A DNA stretch of 64,000 bases from Moringa oleifera (Eukaryota > Streptophyta > Magnoliopsida > Brassicales > Moringaceae), in the NCBI GenBank assembly GCA_021397835.1, contig JAJFZO010000168.1, positions 1,116,001 through 1,180,000 of the forward strand. Direction: 5' to 3'. Numbering within the stretch: position 1 is the first letter of the stretch; the number at the start of each line of letters is the position of its first letter. A program made the position numbers and the translations under genes. The notes beneath the pieces were generated by a model. It had not been told where the DNA came from. It searched no databases and saw nothing but the letters and a program-made list of their open reading frames with translations. This document shows positions 13,159 through 23,452 of the stretch, in pieces.

Positions 13159-13371
13159 AGCAAAACCTTTTGAAGTGTCAGCCTGATGTTTATCAATACA
13201 CTATAAAAAAGACTACAAAAGAAAAAGCAAAATCTTTGCCATTGTAAGTCCAATACTCACTTTATCAATATACTGAAATAACTTTTTCTAACTTCCTATC
13301 TGTCAGTCTAATATAGAACTTGCTACCACTATAAGTCTAATACAGAAGCATGGCCACTATAATTTCCTGTC
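13159..13371 (+). repeat. Direct repeat, right copy (pairs with 12522-12730)
   Basis: Second copy of the ~210-bp repeat. The pair encloses about 430 bp of AT-rich non-coding sequence. This could be a small LTR-type element (TRIM) or a segmental duplication; I could not identify a primer-binding site to decide. Confidence 0.65.
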
Positions 13372-13397
13372 ATTATTTTCCCTTGTAAAATATACAA

Positions 13398-13808
13398 TCA
13401 ACTATTCTTAATTCCTTTTAATACTACCATCGATCTTTTTGTAACTTTTAAATTTCTACGTTTTGCTTTGTAGCTATATTCAGATTCATCAAGAATGCCT
13501 AAAACCACTAAGTTTCTTTTCAAATTAGGTATGTATCTAATATTTTTCAAAATCCTCATAATCCCATCATATATTTTGATGCTTGTATCATCAATCCCTA
13601 TAATTTCGTGAGATTGGTAATTTTCCATCAAAATGTTTTCACCATTGATTTTCTTGAAATTAGTAAACCAATCTTTTCTTGGAATCATATGAAAATTGCA
13701 GTCTGAGTTTAAGATACATTCATCAACATTATCATCCAAAGATGTAGTAAGTACTTCATGATTATCACATCCATCACTAGCACTTCCAAACTTCATTGTG
13801 AGATTCAC
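13398..13808 (-). pseudogene. copia A protease / GAG-pre-integrase fragment
   Basis: An uninterrupted 136-codon stretch matches the copia region from the protease active site onward. SDCNFHMIPRKDWF corresponds to the SGCSYHMTP..DWF pattern, followed by EIIGIDDTSIKIYDG and IRYIPNLKRNLVVLG. The catalytic DSG of the protease is changed here (LNSDC), so the enzyme is probably inactive. It lies at the truncated edge of element A. Confidence 0.8.
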
Positions 13809-14618
13809 CTTTTTCTTTCAAATTTTCTTAACCTTTTGAAGAAATTCCTTTTGAGATGCCTAGTTTTTTAATAGAAAGAATATTTCTTAGATGATCCTCT
13901 ACATTTTAACCTAAATAAACTTCTATTTTTTCCTTTAGAGCTATCTTTATTGTTACTTTTCCTTCTAGCATGGAAACTTTCACCTTGAATATCTTTAGTT
14001 TTTCACTTTTTGATCCGTTGATCTCAGAGCATCTAAACATTCATCTAGATAAAAGATATTCTATTATATTTTATAATAGATCAAAAATTCTCAAAAGAAT
14101 CTAGCAAAGAATTTAAAAGAATGATAATTTCATTTCATCACCTAATTTTTTGCTAGTATTAGCAAGCTCGATGCAGATCTTCTTAAATTCATCAAGGTGG
14201 CCTTTTGAGCTCCTTAAAGAATCCATCTTGTAATTGCATAATCTCACTTTGAGAAAGATTTTATTCGACAAGGTTTTCATTAGATAAAGATTCTTTAATT
14301 TCTTTCAACTATACACTACTATTTCTTCATCATTTACTTGTCGAACCATATCATCTATAAGATTTAAAATGAGAATACCATAAGCATTCTCCATAATTTT
14401 TGTCTTCTGATCTTCTTTCACATCTTCGAATAAATTCTTTGAATCATATAGAGTAGTTATTACTTTTTTTTTTGATAAAGAGAGCTTTCATTTTTTTCTT
14501 CCAAATTCCAAAATAACTTTTCCCATCAAATTTCTTCGATTTTGAATCTTCTTCCCATCTTCTTGAAAATCCCTCAACCTTTGATTACTTCCCCAAATTT
14601 TTCCTAAGCAACAACCTT

Positions 14619-14630
14619 GGTCTGATATCA
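14619..14630 (-). other. Primer-binding site of copia A
   Basis: On the minus strand this reads tgatatcagacc, close to the plant copia site TGGTATCAGAGC, which is complementary to the initiator methionine tRNA. It sits one base inside the proposed LTR end at 14632. Confidence 0.7.
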
Positions 14631-14631
14631 C

Positions 14632-14994
14632 TGTTAAGAATTAAACCAATCCTAACCCAAAGATTCGTTCATTGGATGTAAACAATTAAGAATATGGAAG
14701 ACTGAAGGTTGAATGCAAGAATATGAGACTTTTATCGTGGTTCAGCTACAAATGTGATCTACATCCATACTGAGCTCCACTTAGAGCTTAATCTTGCACT
14801 ATAAACGAAATTTTACAAAAAATACAATCAGATGTATAATATGTGCAAAGCTCTAACATGGGGACAACCAAATACAAGAAAACCTAAGATTTTCTCTTGC
14901 TAAACCATTCAAGATAGGACATCAAAGATATTATTAAATCTTACATGTCTAAAGCTATTAAATTTTGGGTGGTATAAAGGACATGTTTTTAACA
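14632..14994 (-). repeat. LTR of copia A
   Basis: 363-bp candidate LTR bounded by TGTTAAGAAT on the plus strand and TGTTAAAAAC on the minus strand, next to the primer-binding site. The second LTR is not present in the window. Confidence 0.55.
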
Positions 14995-15397
14995 AAACTA
15001 TATACTAGAACAAATAGGAATTATTTTTTTTTGGAAAAAATATTTATAGTAGGACAAATAAAATTATTTGCAAAAAAGTAGGACAAAAACTTAGGGATAT
15101 GTGTGGGAAAAGTAAACCTTATGATACTATATCATATAGAGAAAGAATTAACATAATAAGCTAAGTAGGATTAGTATTGTGTACCAATTTAAAAATATGT
15201 TCAAAATTAAAATTGACTTAAAACAAATTATGGTTAAAATGAAAAATTTGTGCATTTAATATGGGCATCAAAAAATACAAGCTTCATCTATCATAAAGAA
15301 GATGAAAACATTCAAACAATATAGACAACTAAAAGGATGATCAAGAAAAAGAAAAAAAAAAGAAACTAAAAGGTTCAATGGAAAGAAACAAAATGTT

Positions 15398-15445
15398 ATG
15401 TTTTACAAGTGTGAAAGATTAGAACATTTTGCAAAAATTTGTAAG
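15398..15445 (+). pseudogene. Retroelement zinc-knuckle fragment
   Basis: The plus strand encodes FYKCERLEHFAKICKVKQK, a CCHC-type nucleocapsid knuckle with the first Cys lost. A Lys-rich segment precedes it. It lies on the opposite strand to copia elements A and B, so it belongs to another element. The KxKxxxNxL continuation also resembles the coat/nucleocapsid knuckle of plant pararetrovirus-like elements, and I cannot choose between that and an LTR retrotransposon gag. Confidence 0.45.
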
Positions 15446-15734
15446 GTAAAACAAAAGGTTAATAATTTAGATATATCCAAATAGATAAAGAATAAACAGT
15501 TAAATATTGAAAATACCCATCAAGTAATGGGTTAGGTCGAGTTTAGGCCATAAATGTTTGGTTTGAGCCTAGTTGGGCTAGCCAGTTGTCGAGTTTAACT
15601 CTTGCCTACTTCATTTTTCACAAGAACTTTGAAGCTTTTAAATACTATAAGAGTTTCTGATTTTTTTTGTAAAAAATAAACTCATATTTTTTTATAAAAA
15701 AATTATCAATGAAAGTAATTAAGTATCTTTTACC

Positions 15735-16463
15735 TTCATTAAAAGATGGGGTTGTTTGACCATAAATATTTAAATACGCTAGTTCCAACACATCCTTTAC
15801 TCTCAAGATTTCCTTTTAGGAAACTAAAAACCATATTGTTTACTAATAACACATTTTTTGCAAACTTGGCAGGGAGTAGTAATTTTATGAAGGCTTGTTA
15901 CCATATTTTGCTATTGCAATGCCTTTAATTCACCATAACTTAAGTAACCATAATGAAAATGCCATAACTATGAAGGGTCCTTTACTTCAATCATTAAATA
16001 GATTCAGTGCTTTCAATCTTCATTGGAAATAACTTGTTAAAACTCATTTAAACAAGATCATAAATTTTACGAACACCTTTCTTAATTATAATGATGTAAC
16101 TCTTTTCTTGCAACTGGCCAGCACTCAATAAATTATGTTTCAAGTCAGGAGCACACATCATATATAAAAATTAATTTTAGAAGACCATTCTTAGTCTTTA
16201 TATTAGTATCACCTTTTCGCATAATTTTTACAATAAAGAAATCACCAAAACTAATAGTAAAATGAAACTTTTATCTAAACATTGAAAAAAAAAGACTTAC
16301 TTTTACTCATGGGATTGCTGTAGCTCCTATCCACATACCAAATATTTGATTTGATCTTCGTTTCTTCATGAAAAACTGTTAATAAAGTTTCTAATTCCTT
16401 CTTATCTTTCACAAAATTTAAATTCTCATCTTTTTCTTTATCATTGGGCAGCTTACATAACAT
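15735..16463 (-). pseudogene. copia B protease and integrase N-terminal region
   Basis: At 16463-16275 an open stretch has NIWYVDRSYSNPMSKSK, matching the copia protease motif WYLDTGCSNHM with the catalytic Asp-Thr-Gly lost (DRS). Further along, 15930-15740 reads HYGYLSYGELKALQ, ITTPCQVCKKCVISKQ and FPKRKS. This is the GAG-pre-integrase and integrase zinc-binding (HxxxH..CxxC) region. Stops separate the pieces. Confidence 0.7.
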
Positions 16464-17415
16464 TCAAAAGCATAATGACCATATTATTCACATATATAGC
16501 ATTTTACTTAAGATTTTTCATGATCTCAATCTCTGCCTTTGCCTTGAAATTGGTCATTATTAGTGTTGACATTTATGCTGTCATTTTTATTTCTGTTGCC
16601 ATTTTTGTTTCCTTAGTCTCCCTTTCCTCTTCCTTAGCCTCTGACTCTTCATCTTCCTCTTAAGGTGTCAACATGAGTACTGGTTGAAGCTTTCAAAGTT
16701 TATTTCAATTTTGTTGAACTTTGGTTCATCTTCACTTCATGGATTGACGAAGAACTTTGCAATTCATCAAGAGAGAAATCATCTATATCTTTTAACTTTT
16801 CAATTGAACAATAATATAGTTAAATTCTCATATCATATAATGCAAAAAATTTTCTACTACTATAACATCTTTGATTTCATATCTAGGTATCTCATTTTAT
16901 TTGCAATTTCCTTTGTCCTCCCAAAAAAACTTATAATAGATTCACCCTTCTTCATTTACAAAATTTTAAAATTCCTCCTCAAGGCTTGAAGTCATGCATG
17001 CTTCACTCTAGAAAAGTCTTGATATTTTATTTTCATTGAATCCTAAATATCCTTGGATGTATCTTTGCAAAGAATAGTCTTCAAGATGATACAATCAATA
17101 GCTTGAAAGAGAAAATTCTTTGCTTTCAGGTCATTGAGCTGTGTAACTTCTACTTTTGCTCTATGCACACCTGTTACAGTTGCACTTGTTAGTGGCTCTT
17201 GAATTTTAGATTCAACAACTAACTAATACTCTTTTGACTCTTTTGAATGTAAAAAATTCTCCATTAGCATGCTGCAATGGTCACAGTGACCATCAAAGTG
17301 AGGCATGACGGCTTGCATAAAATTGGAATCATTGGTCATCTGGGTATTGTAGTTAAGAAGGTGGAGTAGATAATGGCTACCTCGCGTGTTTCACTTTCTA
17401 GTCTCAAGAGTTTAA

Positions 17416-17428
17416 GGCTTTGATACCA
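17416..17428 (-). other. Primer-binding site of copia B
   Basis: On the minus strand this reads tggtatcaaagcc, a close match to the initiator methionine tRNA primer site of plant copia elements. It is one base from the LTR edge at 17430. Confidence 0.85.
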
Positions 17429-17429
17429 C

Positions 17430-17746
17430 TGTAAATAGCTTTAGGAAAAAGTTAAAGATAAACTTTAAGAGAAAACCTAAGATAAAAGAATAGAATGCCT
17501 CAAAATTTTTTGCTTGCTTTGCCTTTAATAGGCAAAATTTGAAATCCTTAAAAGTTATGTCCCATCTTCTAAAGATTAGATCCTTTATCATACAAAGATT
17601 AGTTCTCTTGTCCTCTAAAAATTGGGTTCTCATCAATAATCCACTCCTAAAGTAAGGTTAACAACCCATTAAATATATATGCAACAACTTGTAAACTCTA
17701 AGCAAATAAATTGACTAAGCTAATGAATAAGATAAATTTTTCAACA
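17430..17746 (-). repeat. LTR of copia B
   Basis: 317-bp LTR. On the minus strand it starts TGTTGAAAAATT and ends GCTATTTACA, so it has TG..CA ends. Its inner end abuts the primer-binding site. No partner LTR was found. Confidence 0.75.
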
Positions 17747-17904
17747 ATAAAGTTTTTTTTAAGTATTTAATATAAGCGGTAAATAACATAGATGATTTTT
17801 AATTTATGTTATGAAGATATATAATTTAGTTTAAATAAACTTACATGTATGTTTGTTAACTAGAATTGATCTCTCCAATTTTTAGTGTTATTGGTAAATT
17901 AAAT

Positions 17905-18560
17905 CTTGGGTAAAGATCCCATAAAATTTTGATATTTATCTTATATTACCAATCAAACCCTTATCTTTAAAAAGGAACAAATCGAACCTTAATCTATAAA
18001 TTTGGTTTGGATTTTAAAAATTGAAATATTCAAATTAAAGATTTTATATAATAAATTTTCACTTGAAATTTTAAACCATTATCATAAAATAATTATGCTA
18101 TTTTAAAAAATTTTTGATATCATAAATTTTGAATGTTATAAAATTTCGATATATATATATATATATTTAAATTTACAATATGAAAAGTTTCAAAAAAAAA
18201 TTCATATATTAAATTTTTGATATTGTGAATTATATATATATATATATTTAAATTTACAATATCAAATTTTTTAAAAAATAGTATAATTACTCAAAAAATT
18301 ATGAAACTTTTTATGAGGGTTAGTTGAATATTTTTTTAGGTCTATGAAAAATTTTCAAGTCCAAATTCATTGTATAAGATCTTTAATTTGAATACCCTTA
18401 ATTTTTAAATTTTTGATAAGATTCAATTTAAATCAAATTTATGTACCAATGTTTGATTTGTCACTTTTTAAAAATAAAAATTTGATTGATAATATAAGAT
18501 AAATATAAGAGTTTGATTGGTAATATAAGATAAATATAAAAGTTTATTTTATGAGACTTT
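17905..18560. mobile_element. Fold-back (MITE-like) element with ~170-bp arms
   Basis: The left arm (about 17905-18075) and right arm (about 18345-18560) are inverted copies. Both contain gatatttatcttatattaccaatcaaac-type and attcaaattaaagattttat-type segments when one is reverse-complemented. The AT-rich loop contains (at)n tracts and is itself partly self-complementary. No coding sequence is present. The right arm has a 31-bp tandem duplication (about 18481-18540). Exact ends and target duplication were not resolved. Confidence 0.7.
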
Positions 18561-19189
18561 TATCTTTAAATTTTAAAATCATTTTTAGAGTTATTTATTA
18601 ATCAAAAAATTAATAAAAGATTGTTTTGATTATCAAAAAATAAATGGAGATAGATTGTTAAGTCGTATCAATAAATATAACTAATTTGATGAAAATTAAA
18701 AGATTTTTATGTTTATGTCAGTGATCAATTTCTCAACAAATTTTAAAATATTTTTTTGGTTGGATGTTTTATTCTAATGATTTTTTCAACTATATTTTGT
18801 TATTATTATTTTTCAATTAATTCTATTTTATGTACCTTTGAATCTCAAACTTTTTTTTATTTTACTTGTTTTTATTCAAAAGAAAATATATCTAAGTAAT
18901 TTATGTAAAAATGATCATACTTATTTATATTAAAATTTTATTTTATTTTATTTTTAAATAAAATTTAATTTGTTAGTTTCGATATCCATCAATCTGCTTT
19001 TTACTCTTGCTAACATGTCATTAATACAAAATAAAACAACACTACTTCATCATTGCCAATTGATTTTAAAGTAAAAGCAAGTGTCATACTTCTCTCCGAG
19101 CCTTTTCGGAGAATATAAAATTCAAATCTCTTATATTATTGGCTTGTTGATTGTTTCAAGCCATAAAGTGATTTGAACAATCAAACTTA
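18561..19189. other. AT-rich intergenic sequence
   Basis: No gene or repeat structure was recognised between the fold-back element and copia C. Confidence 0.4.
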
Positions 19190-21150
19190 ATGCTCCCTGC
19201 CCTCAAGCTGAAGTCCCTCATATTTCTCATGTAAATGGTCTTATCAAGCCTGCCGTACATGAATACTGTTTTAACATCTACTAATATTCCATTCTTATCC
19301 CTTCAAAGCAACAGTGCCGACCGTACAATTTTACACTTAAAAGGAGAAAATATTTCGTCATAATCATCCCAGCCACTTGTGATAGTCTGCAGAGCTCCTT
19401 TCTGCCTTAGCACAAGGCAAGGATGTCTCATTGAAAATACCGTTCCTCGAGATCAGCGTTTTGTATCCATTTCCCCGCTTGATACATATCTTGTATCCCT
19501 TGACATCATTGGGATATCACAAGAAAACTCCCTTAACTAACCTTGGATCCAATTTTCCTTGTCTTTGGTGTGCATAGTATGGGACAAGCTAGTAGGCTGG
19601 CCACTCCATAGCTCTTCAAGCGTTCTCAACCCTGTTGCCTTGGATTTACTCTTATTGACTAGACATGCTGCTTTACAACTGCTTCTCCCCAAAAGCCTTT
19701 GGATAATCTAGTTGTAAAGAGCATGCATCTTGCACTCTCCATTAAGGTTTTATTCGCTTTCCTTGCCATGCCATTTTGATGTGGAGTAGCCCTGACTGAC
19801 TTGTGTCTCAACATCTTAACTTCTTTGTACATTTGATCAAAAGTGATTGCAAAATTCTTGCTCATTCTCATTCCTTAAGTCTTTCAATCTCTTACCAATT
19901 GCAATTTCAACCAATTCTCTCATTCTTTGAATCTCAGGTAACAATCATCCTTCTTCTTGAGCATCTACGTTCAACCCTTCCAGTTGAAGTTATCTATAAT
20001 GAATAAAAAATAAAGGAAACAACCATATTTTGGTACTTTTTCAGGCCCCTACAAATCAACATGTACATCATCCAGCACTTCTCTGGACTTATATTGCGCT
20101 TTGCTTGAAAACTTGATTCAATGTTGTTTTCCCTTGACGCAATATTCACAAGACCTAAACTCACTGATCTTACGTTCTCCCAGCAACCCTTGTTTATAGA
20201 GTTCTTTTGGACCAGCTTCACTGACATGCCCCAAATGCATGTGTCAAAGTTGAGCAACACTGTGATTAGCATCTGCAGCGGTTGCTGCAGCTTCTATGAT
20301 TGCAGAACCCAGCAAAACATAAAGACTATTCTACTTGATGCCCTTTTAAAACGACCAAGGCTCTCTTCAGTATCTTCAGCTGTCTTTATCAGCCTTGAAC
20401 GCATAGCCTTTGGAGTCAAGAAATCCAAGAGAAAGGCAATTTCTCCTTAAATCTGGTACGTGTCTGACTTCGTTTAAAACCTTAGTGGTTCCACCATGAA
20501 GCTTGAAAGCCACAGATCCAATCCCCACCACTGAGCAGATGTGGTTGTTTCCCATAATCACCTTGCTTCTAGCAACAAATTCATAATTTAGGAATAAGTG
20601 TCTATTGGGACACATATGATAAGTGCAATAAGACCAATATCCATTGCTTTTGGACTTTGGTTTCTCAAACTTTCAAACATCTCATTTCTCAAATAAGTTT
20701 GATGCCACAGTTGCATTAGCTCCCTTGCTTTTCTACTCACCTTTTAATGTGGCGAATCTTACTAGGAACAGTTCTTGGATCTGGGTCTTTTCCCAACTTT
20801 TTGAGTTTCCTTGCTACCATCTTTGACGGCCCCAAATTGGCCTCTCTTCTCTGATAACCTCTCATAAATAGTCCTTCTGTCTCAGCTACTTTGGCTTAGG
20901 GTTGCAATATCCTAGCTCTTTCACATTAAGAGCTCCAACCACATCATCTGCCTTCTCCTCGAGTAGAAGTGTCGGGTAGTTTTTATTCTCCACCTAGCGC
21001 AGCATCAAGCCTAAGATTCCCCAGCAATGTTAATATCTTGATCTTCCAAAAACCGAAGTTGCTCGTTCCATCGAACTTCACAGCTGATGAAGTCATTTTG
21101 AGCAAACTAATAATCCTACCAAGCTAACACCAGTGTGGCTTTGACACCAC
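19190..21150 (-). mobile_element. Ty1/copia retrotransposon C, decayed
   Basis: Minus-strand copia remains. A primer-binding site (21137-21149, tggtgtcaaagcc on the minus strand) precedes a gag start at 21096 (MTSSAVKFDGTSNFGFWKIK). Protease/pre-integrase follows at 20615-20376 (VGIGSVAFKLHGGTTKVL, VRHVPDLRRNCLSLG). The integrase core is at 19871-19659 (RATPHQNGMARKANKTLMES). The start of the reverse transcriptase (VDVKTVFMYGRLDKTIYM) is near 19280-19220, where the element stops. The 5' LTR should lie above 21150, perhaps to about 21650, but I could not define it. Confidence 0.75.
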
Positions 21151-21873
21151 TTTCGAAATCGATTAAACTTTAACTGATAATACACTCAACACTAAAGACA
21201 TAATAAAGTAACAACGTTTAAGCAAAGATAAAGGCCAAATGAAATGATTAAAACACCAACGAAGATGAACTACTCCCAACAATACCAAACCTGCTCTGTT
21301 TCTGCTAGCAAAGTAGAGTAAAACCAATATGCAAAGTTCAAATGGAAACTGAAAACAATGGAAAGAAAAAACACATAAAGAAGTTACGTGATTCCACGCT
21401 CAGCCTAGTCTACATCAACGGACGGACTCTAACAAGCCAAAAAATGGAGGTTTTCACTAACATTCAAAAAAATATGCAAGTTCCTTTTGACTACGGAGCA
21501 ACAAAACCTCACTGCTAGTTTTTCAGACTTTTATCTCTCACTCTCTAACTCCTCTTTCTGGAATATGTACACAAAAGGCCCTAACTACTAATTACATAGC
21601 CACCTTCTAGCATTAGCAAACAACACTCAACTATTTGCTAAAACTCAGACCAAAAGCAGCCCTCATACAAATGCTTATGTATTGGGCTATTTTATAAAGT
21701 CGTTGCTTTCACTTACTGCTGACTTAGCTGTTTATGCATCGCTGAAGTCTGCCCTTTGTTCTCAGCCAATGCAAGCTTCAGATGCTCTAATGAAGCCCGC
21801 AACCATAGTTACTAAAATATCACTTGCACCATATTTTTCGAAAACATTCTGCCAACATTATCATCAACATCAC

Positions 21874-21907
<34 letters not shown>

Positions 21908-23030
21908 TTGTTTTAAAGTCTACCACTTTAATATGCATGTTATAATTATAAACATTTTGGCAGGCTAGCTCTCTTCTCTTCATTATTTAAGGGTCCTTTC
22001 ATTAGAGTATACCTTCTTGACTTCTCAATTTTTTTATTTAATTTTTTTGAATATTCAACATGCTTAAGAATTATATTTTAGATGAAAATTACTGCAATGA
22101 TATTAATATTTAAATTAATTATTTGTAGTTTATGTCTTTTTGTAATCAACAATTATAGATACGTGTCAATGCATATGATGTTATCTTTACTCTTATCATT
22201 TACAAATATTGTCTATTTTAAAATTTAATAATCACGAATTTATTTTTCAAAATTATCTTCGATGAATTTAAAAACGTATCTATTAATAACAAATAATTAA
22301 AATCTTACTTTTTAGAGGATTTAAGAGTTTTAAATGCTTACTTCATGTATCATTTATTATCATCAAAATTAATATTCAAATCATAGAACATTTTAAAGCA
22401 AATTAAACATTCTTGAGTAAAACTTATTGTGCATGCCCTTTTAGTTATTGGAATGATATTTAATGGGAATGAATTTACTGCTACGAGAAAACAGTTTAAA
22501 GTATTTTGAGCATAAATTCATGTCCAATTTCTAAAATAGAATATCCGAGAAGGCAAGATCCAATCTAGAACGTTTGCTCACATGCTTACAAACCCATGTG
22601 GACAATTTTGGTATGTTAATAATTAATAAACACATAAATATTTATATATTTTTATGATACCTTAATAACTAGTAGTTGACATTAAGTTTTATTTTAAATA
22701 TTTATCTTTATCTTATAGTAATTTGTTTTTTAACTTAATAATTTTATAAAAAATAAATGAATTATTGTAAATTATTTTGTTTTAAACGGAAACCCTTCTG
22801 CTTTAAAAGATAATAATACAAAGATCTATTTAATTATTAATAATAATAATTAAATTTTTACATTTAAGTTTATAACCTTGCGGTAGCTACTGTGCTTTTT
22901 TTATTTTACAGATATAATTAAAAAGAAGTGATCATTGCCGTCATGATTATCTTTGATTCATAGGAAATTGAGTCCTGGGTAAACAAAATTGACGAAGAAG
23001 AAAAGAAAAGAAAAGAAAGAAAAAAAAAAG
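21151..23030. other. Intergenic region upstream of the RHD3-like gene
   Basis: The first ~500 bp probably include the degraded LTR of copia C. A (tta)n microsatellite is at 21873-21907. The rest is AT-rich with no gene. A purine-rich stretch (about 22996-23030, gaaaagaaaagaaaag) lies just before the predicted transcript start. I see no clear TATA box at a sensible distance. Confidence 0.4.
21873..21907. repeat. (TTA)n microsatellite
   Basis: About 11-12 uninterrupted trinucleotide units. Confidence 0.9.
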
Positions 23031-23039
23031 CTCGCGAAA

Positions 23040-23452
23040 CAACAGCCGTGTATCTATCATTTTTACTACGGTGCTCTATAACTACGCGCTCTTGTCCCTT
23101 CCTTTTCTTGTGTTCCACTCTTCCTTCGTCCTCTGCATTTCCACTTTCTTCTTCAGCTTCGGCCTCTTAGTTTTCTTTATCGCAGAAGCATTGGAACTCA
23201 CAGAAGAGCTTAAAAGGTGAGGAAACCTGCTAATATCTCCATTTTTTTTAATTAAATTCTTTGATATGTGAGACATCTGATTTTTCTTCAAACCCAGAAA
23301 ATCACTTTCCTTGATTCTATTTATTTTCTCCACAGATCCGTCTTTGCTGAATTGAGTTCTGCATCACTGACGCCCAATCCCTATATTTCTGGTGATTATT
23401 TGAACATTCACTTACGCTATAAGCTACTCCGCGCGGACAGGTATTGAAGGGT
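23040..23452 (+). promoter_or_regulatory. 5' untranslated region with a small intron
   Basis: A pyrimidine-rich leader (about 23085-23200) typical of plant 5' UTRs precedes the start codon. It probably contains a 119-bp intron, 23217-23335, with donor aaaag|gtgagg and acceptor ctccacag|atcc. No ATG occurs in the exon part between 23336 and 23452, so there is no upstream ORF in that segment. An alternative donor is gacag|gtattg at 23441. The transcript start itself is not determined. Confidence 0.5.

Larger units (their letters stand above)
13398..14994 (-). mobile_element. Ty1/copia retrotransposon A, truncated 5' part
   Basis: Minus-strand copia element retaining its 5' LTR, primer-binding site, gag region and the protease/GAG-pre-integrase start. 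Integrase, reverse transcriptase and the 3' LTR are missing beyond 13398. The LTR is proposed as 14632-14994, reading TG..CA on both strands with TGTTAA at each end. The gag region (about 14610-13810) is broken by stops. Confidence 0.75.
15735..17746 (-). mobile_element. Ty1/copia retrotransposon B, truncated 5' part
   Basis: Minus-strand copia element with an LTR (17430-17746), primer-binding site (17416-17428), gag (about 17330-16450), protease start and GAG-pre-integrase/integrase zinc region (to about 15735). Recognisable gag segments include LNDLKAKNFLFQAID and SRVKHA followed by LQALRR; a gag zinc knuckle (KCYICE..GHYAFEC) lies near 16500. Everything downstream of the integrase start is gone, as is the 3' LTR. 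Stops are frequent. Confidence 0.8.

Noticed and set aside
21873..21907. Repeated units that could suggest a CRISPR-like array
   Set aside because: It is a plain trinucleotide microsatellite without spacers, and the DNA is from a plant.
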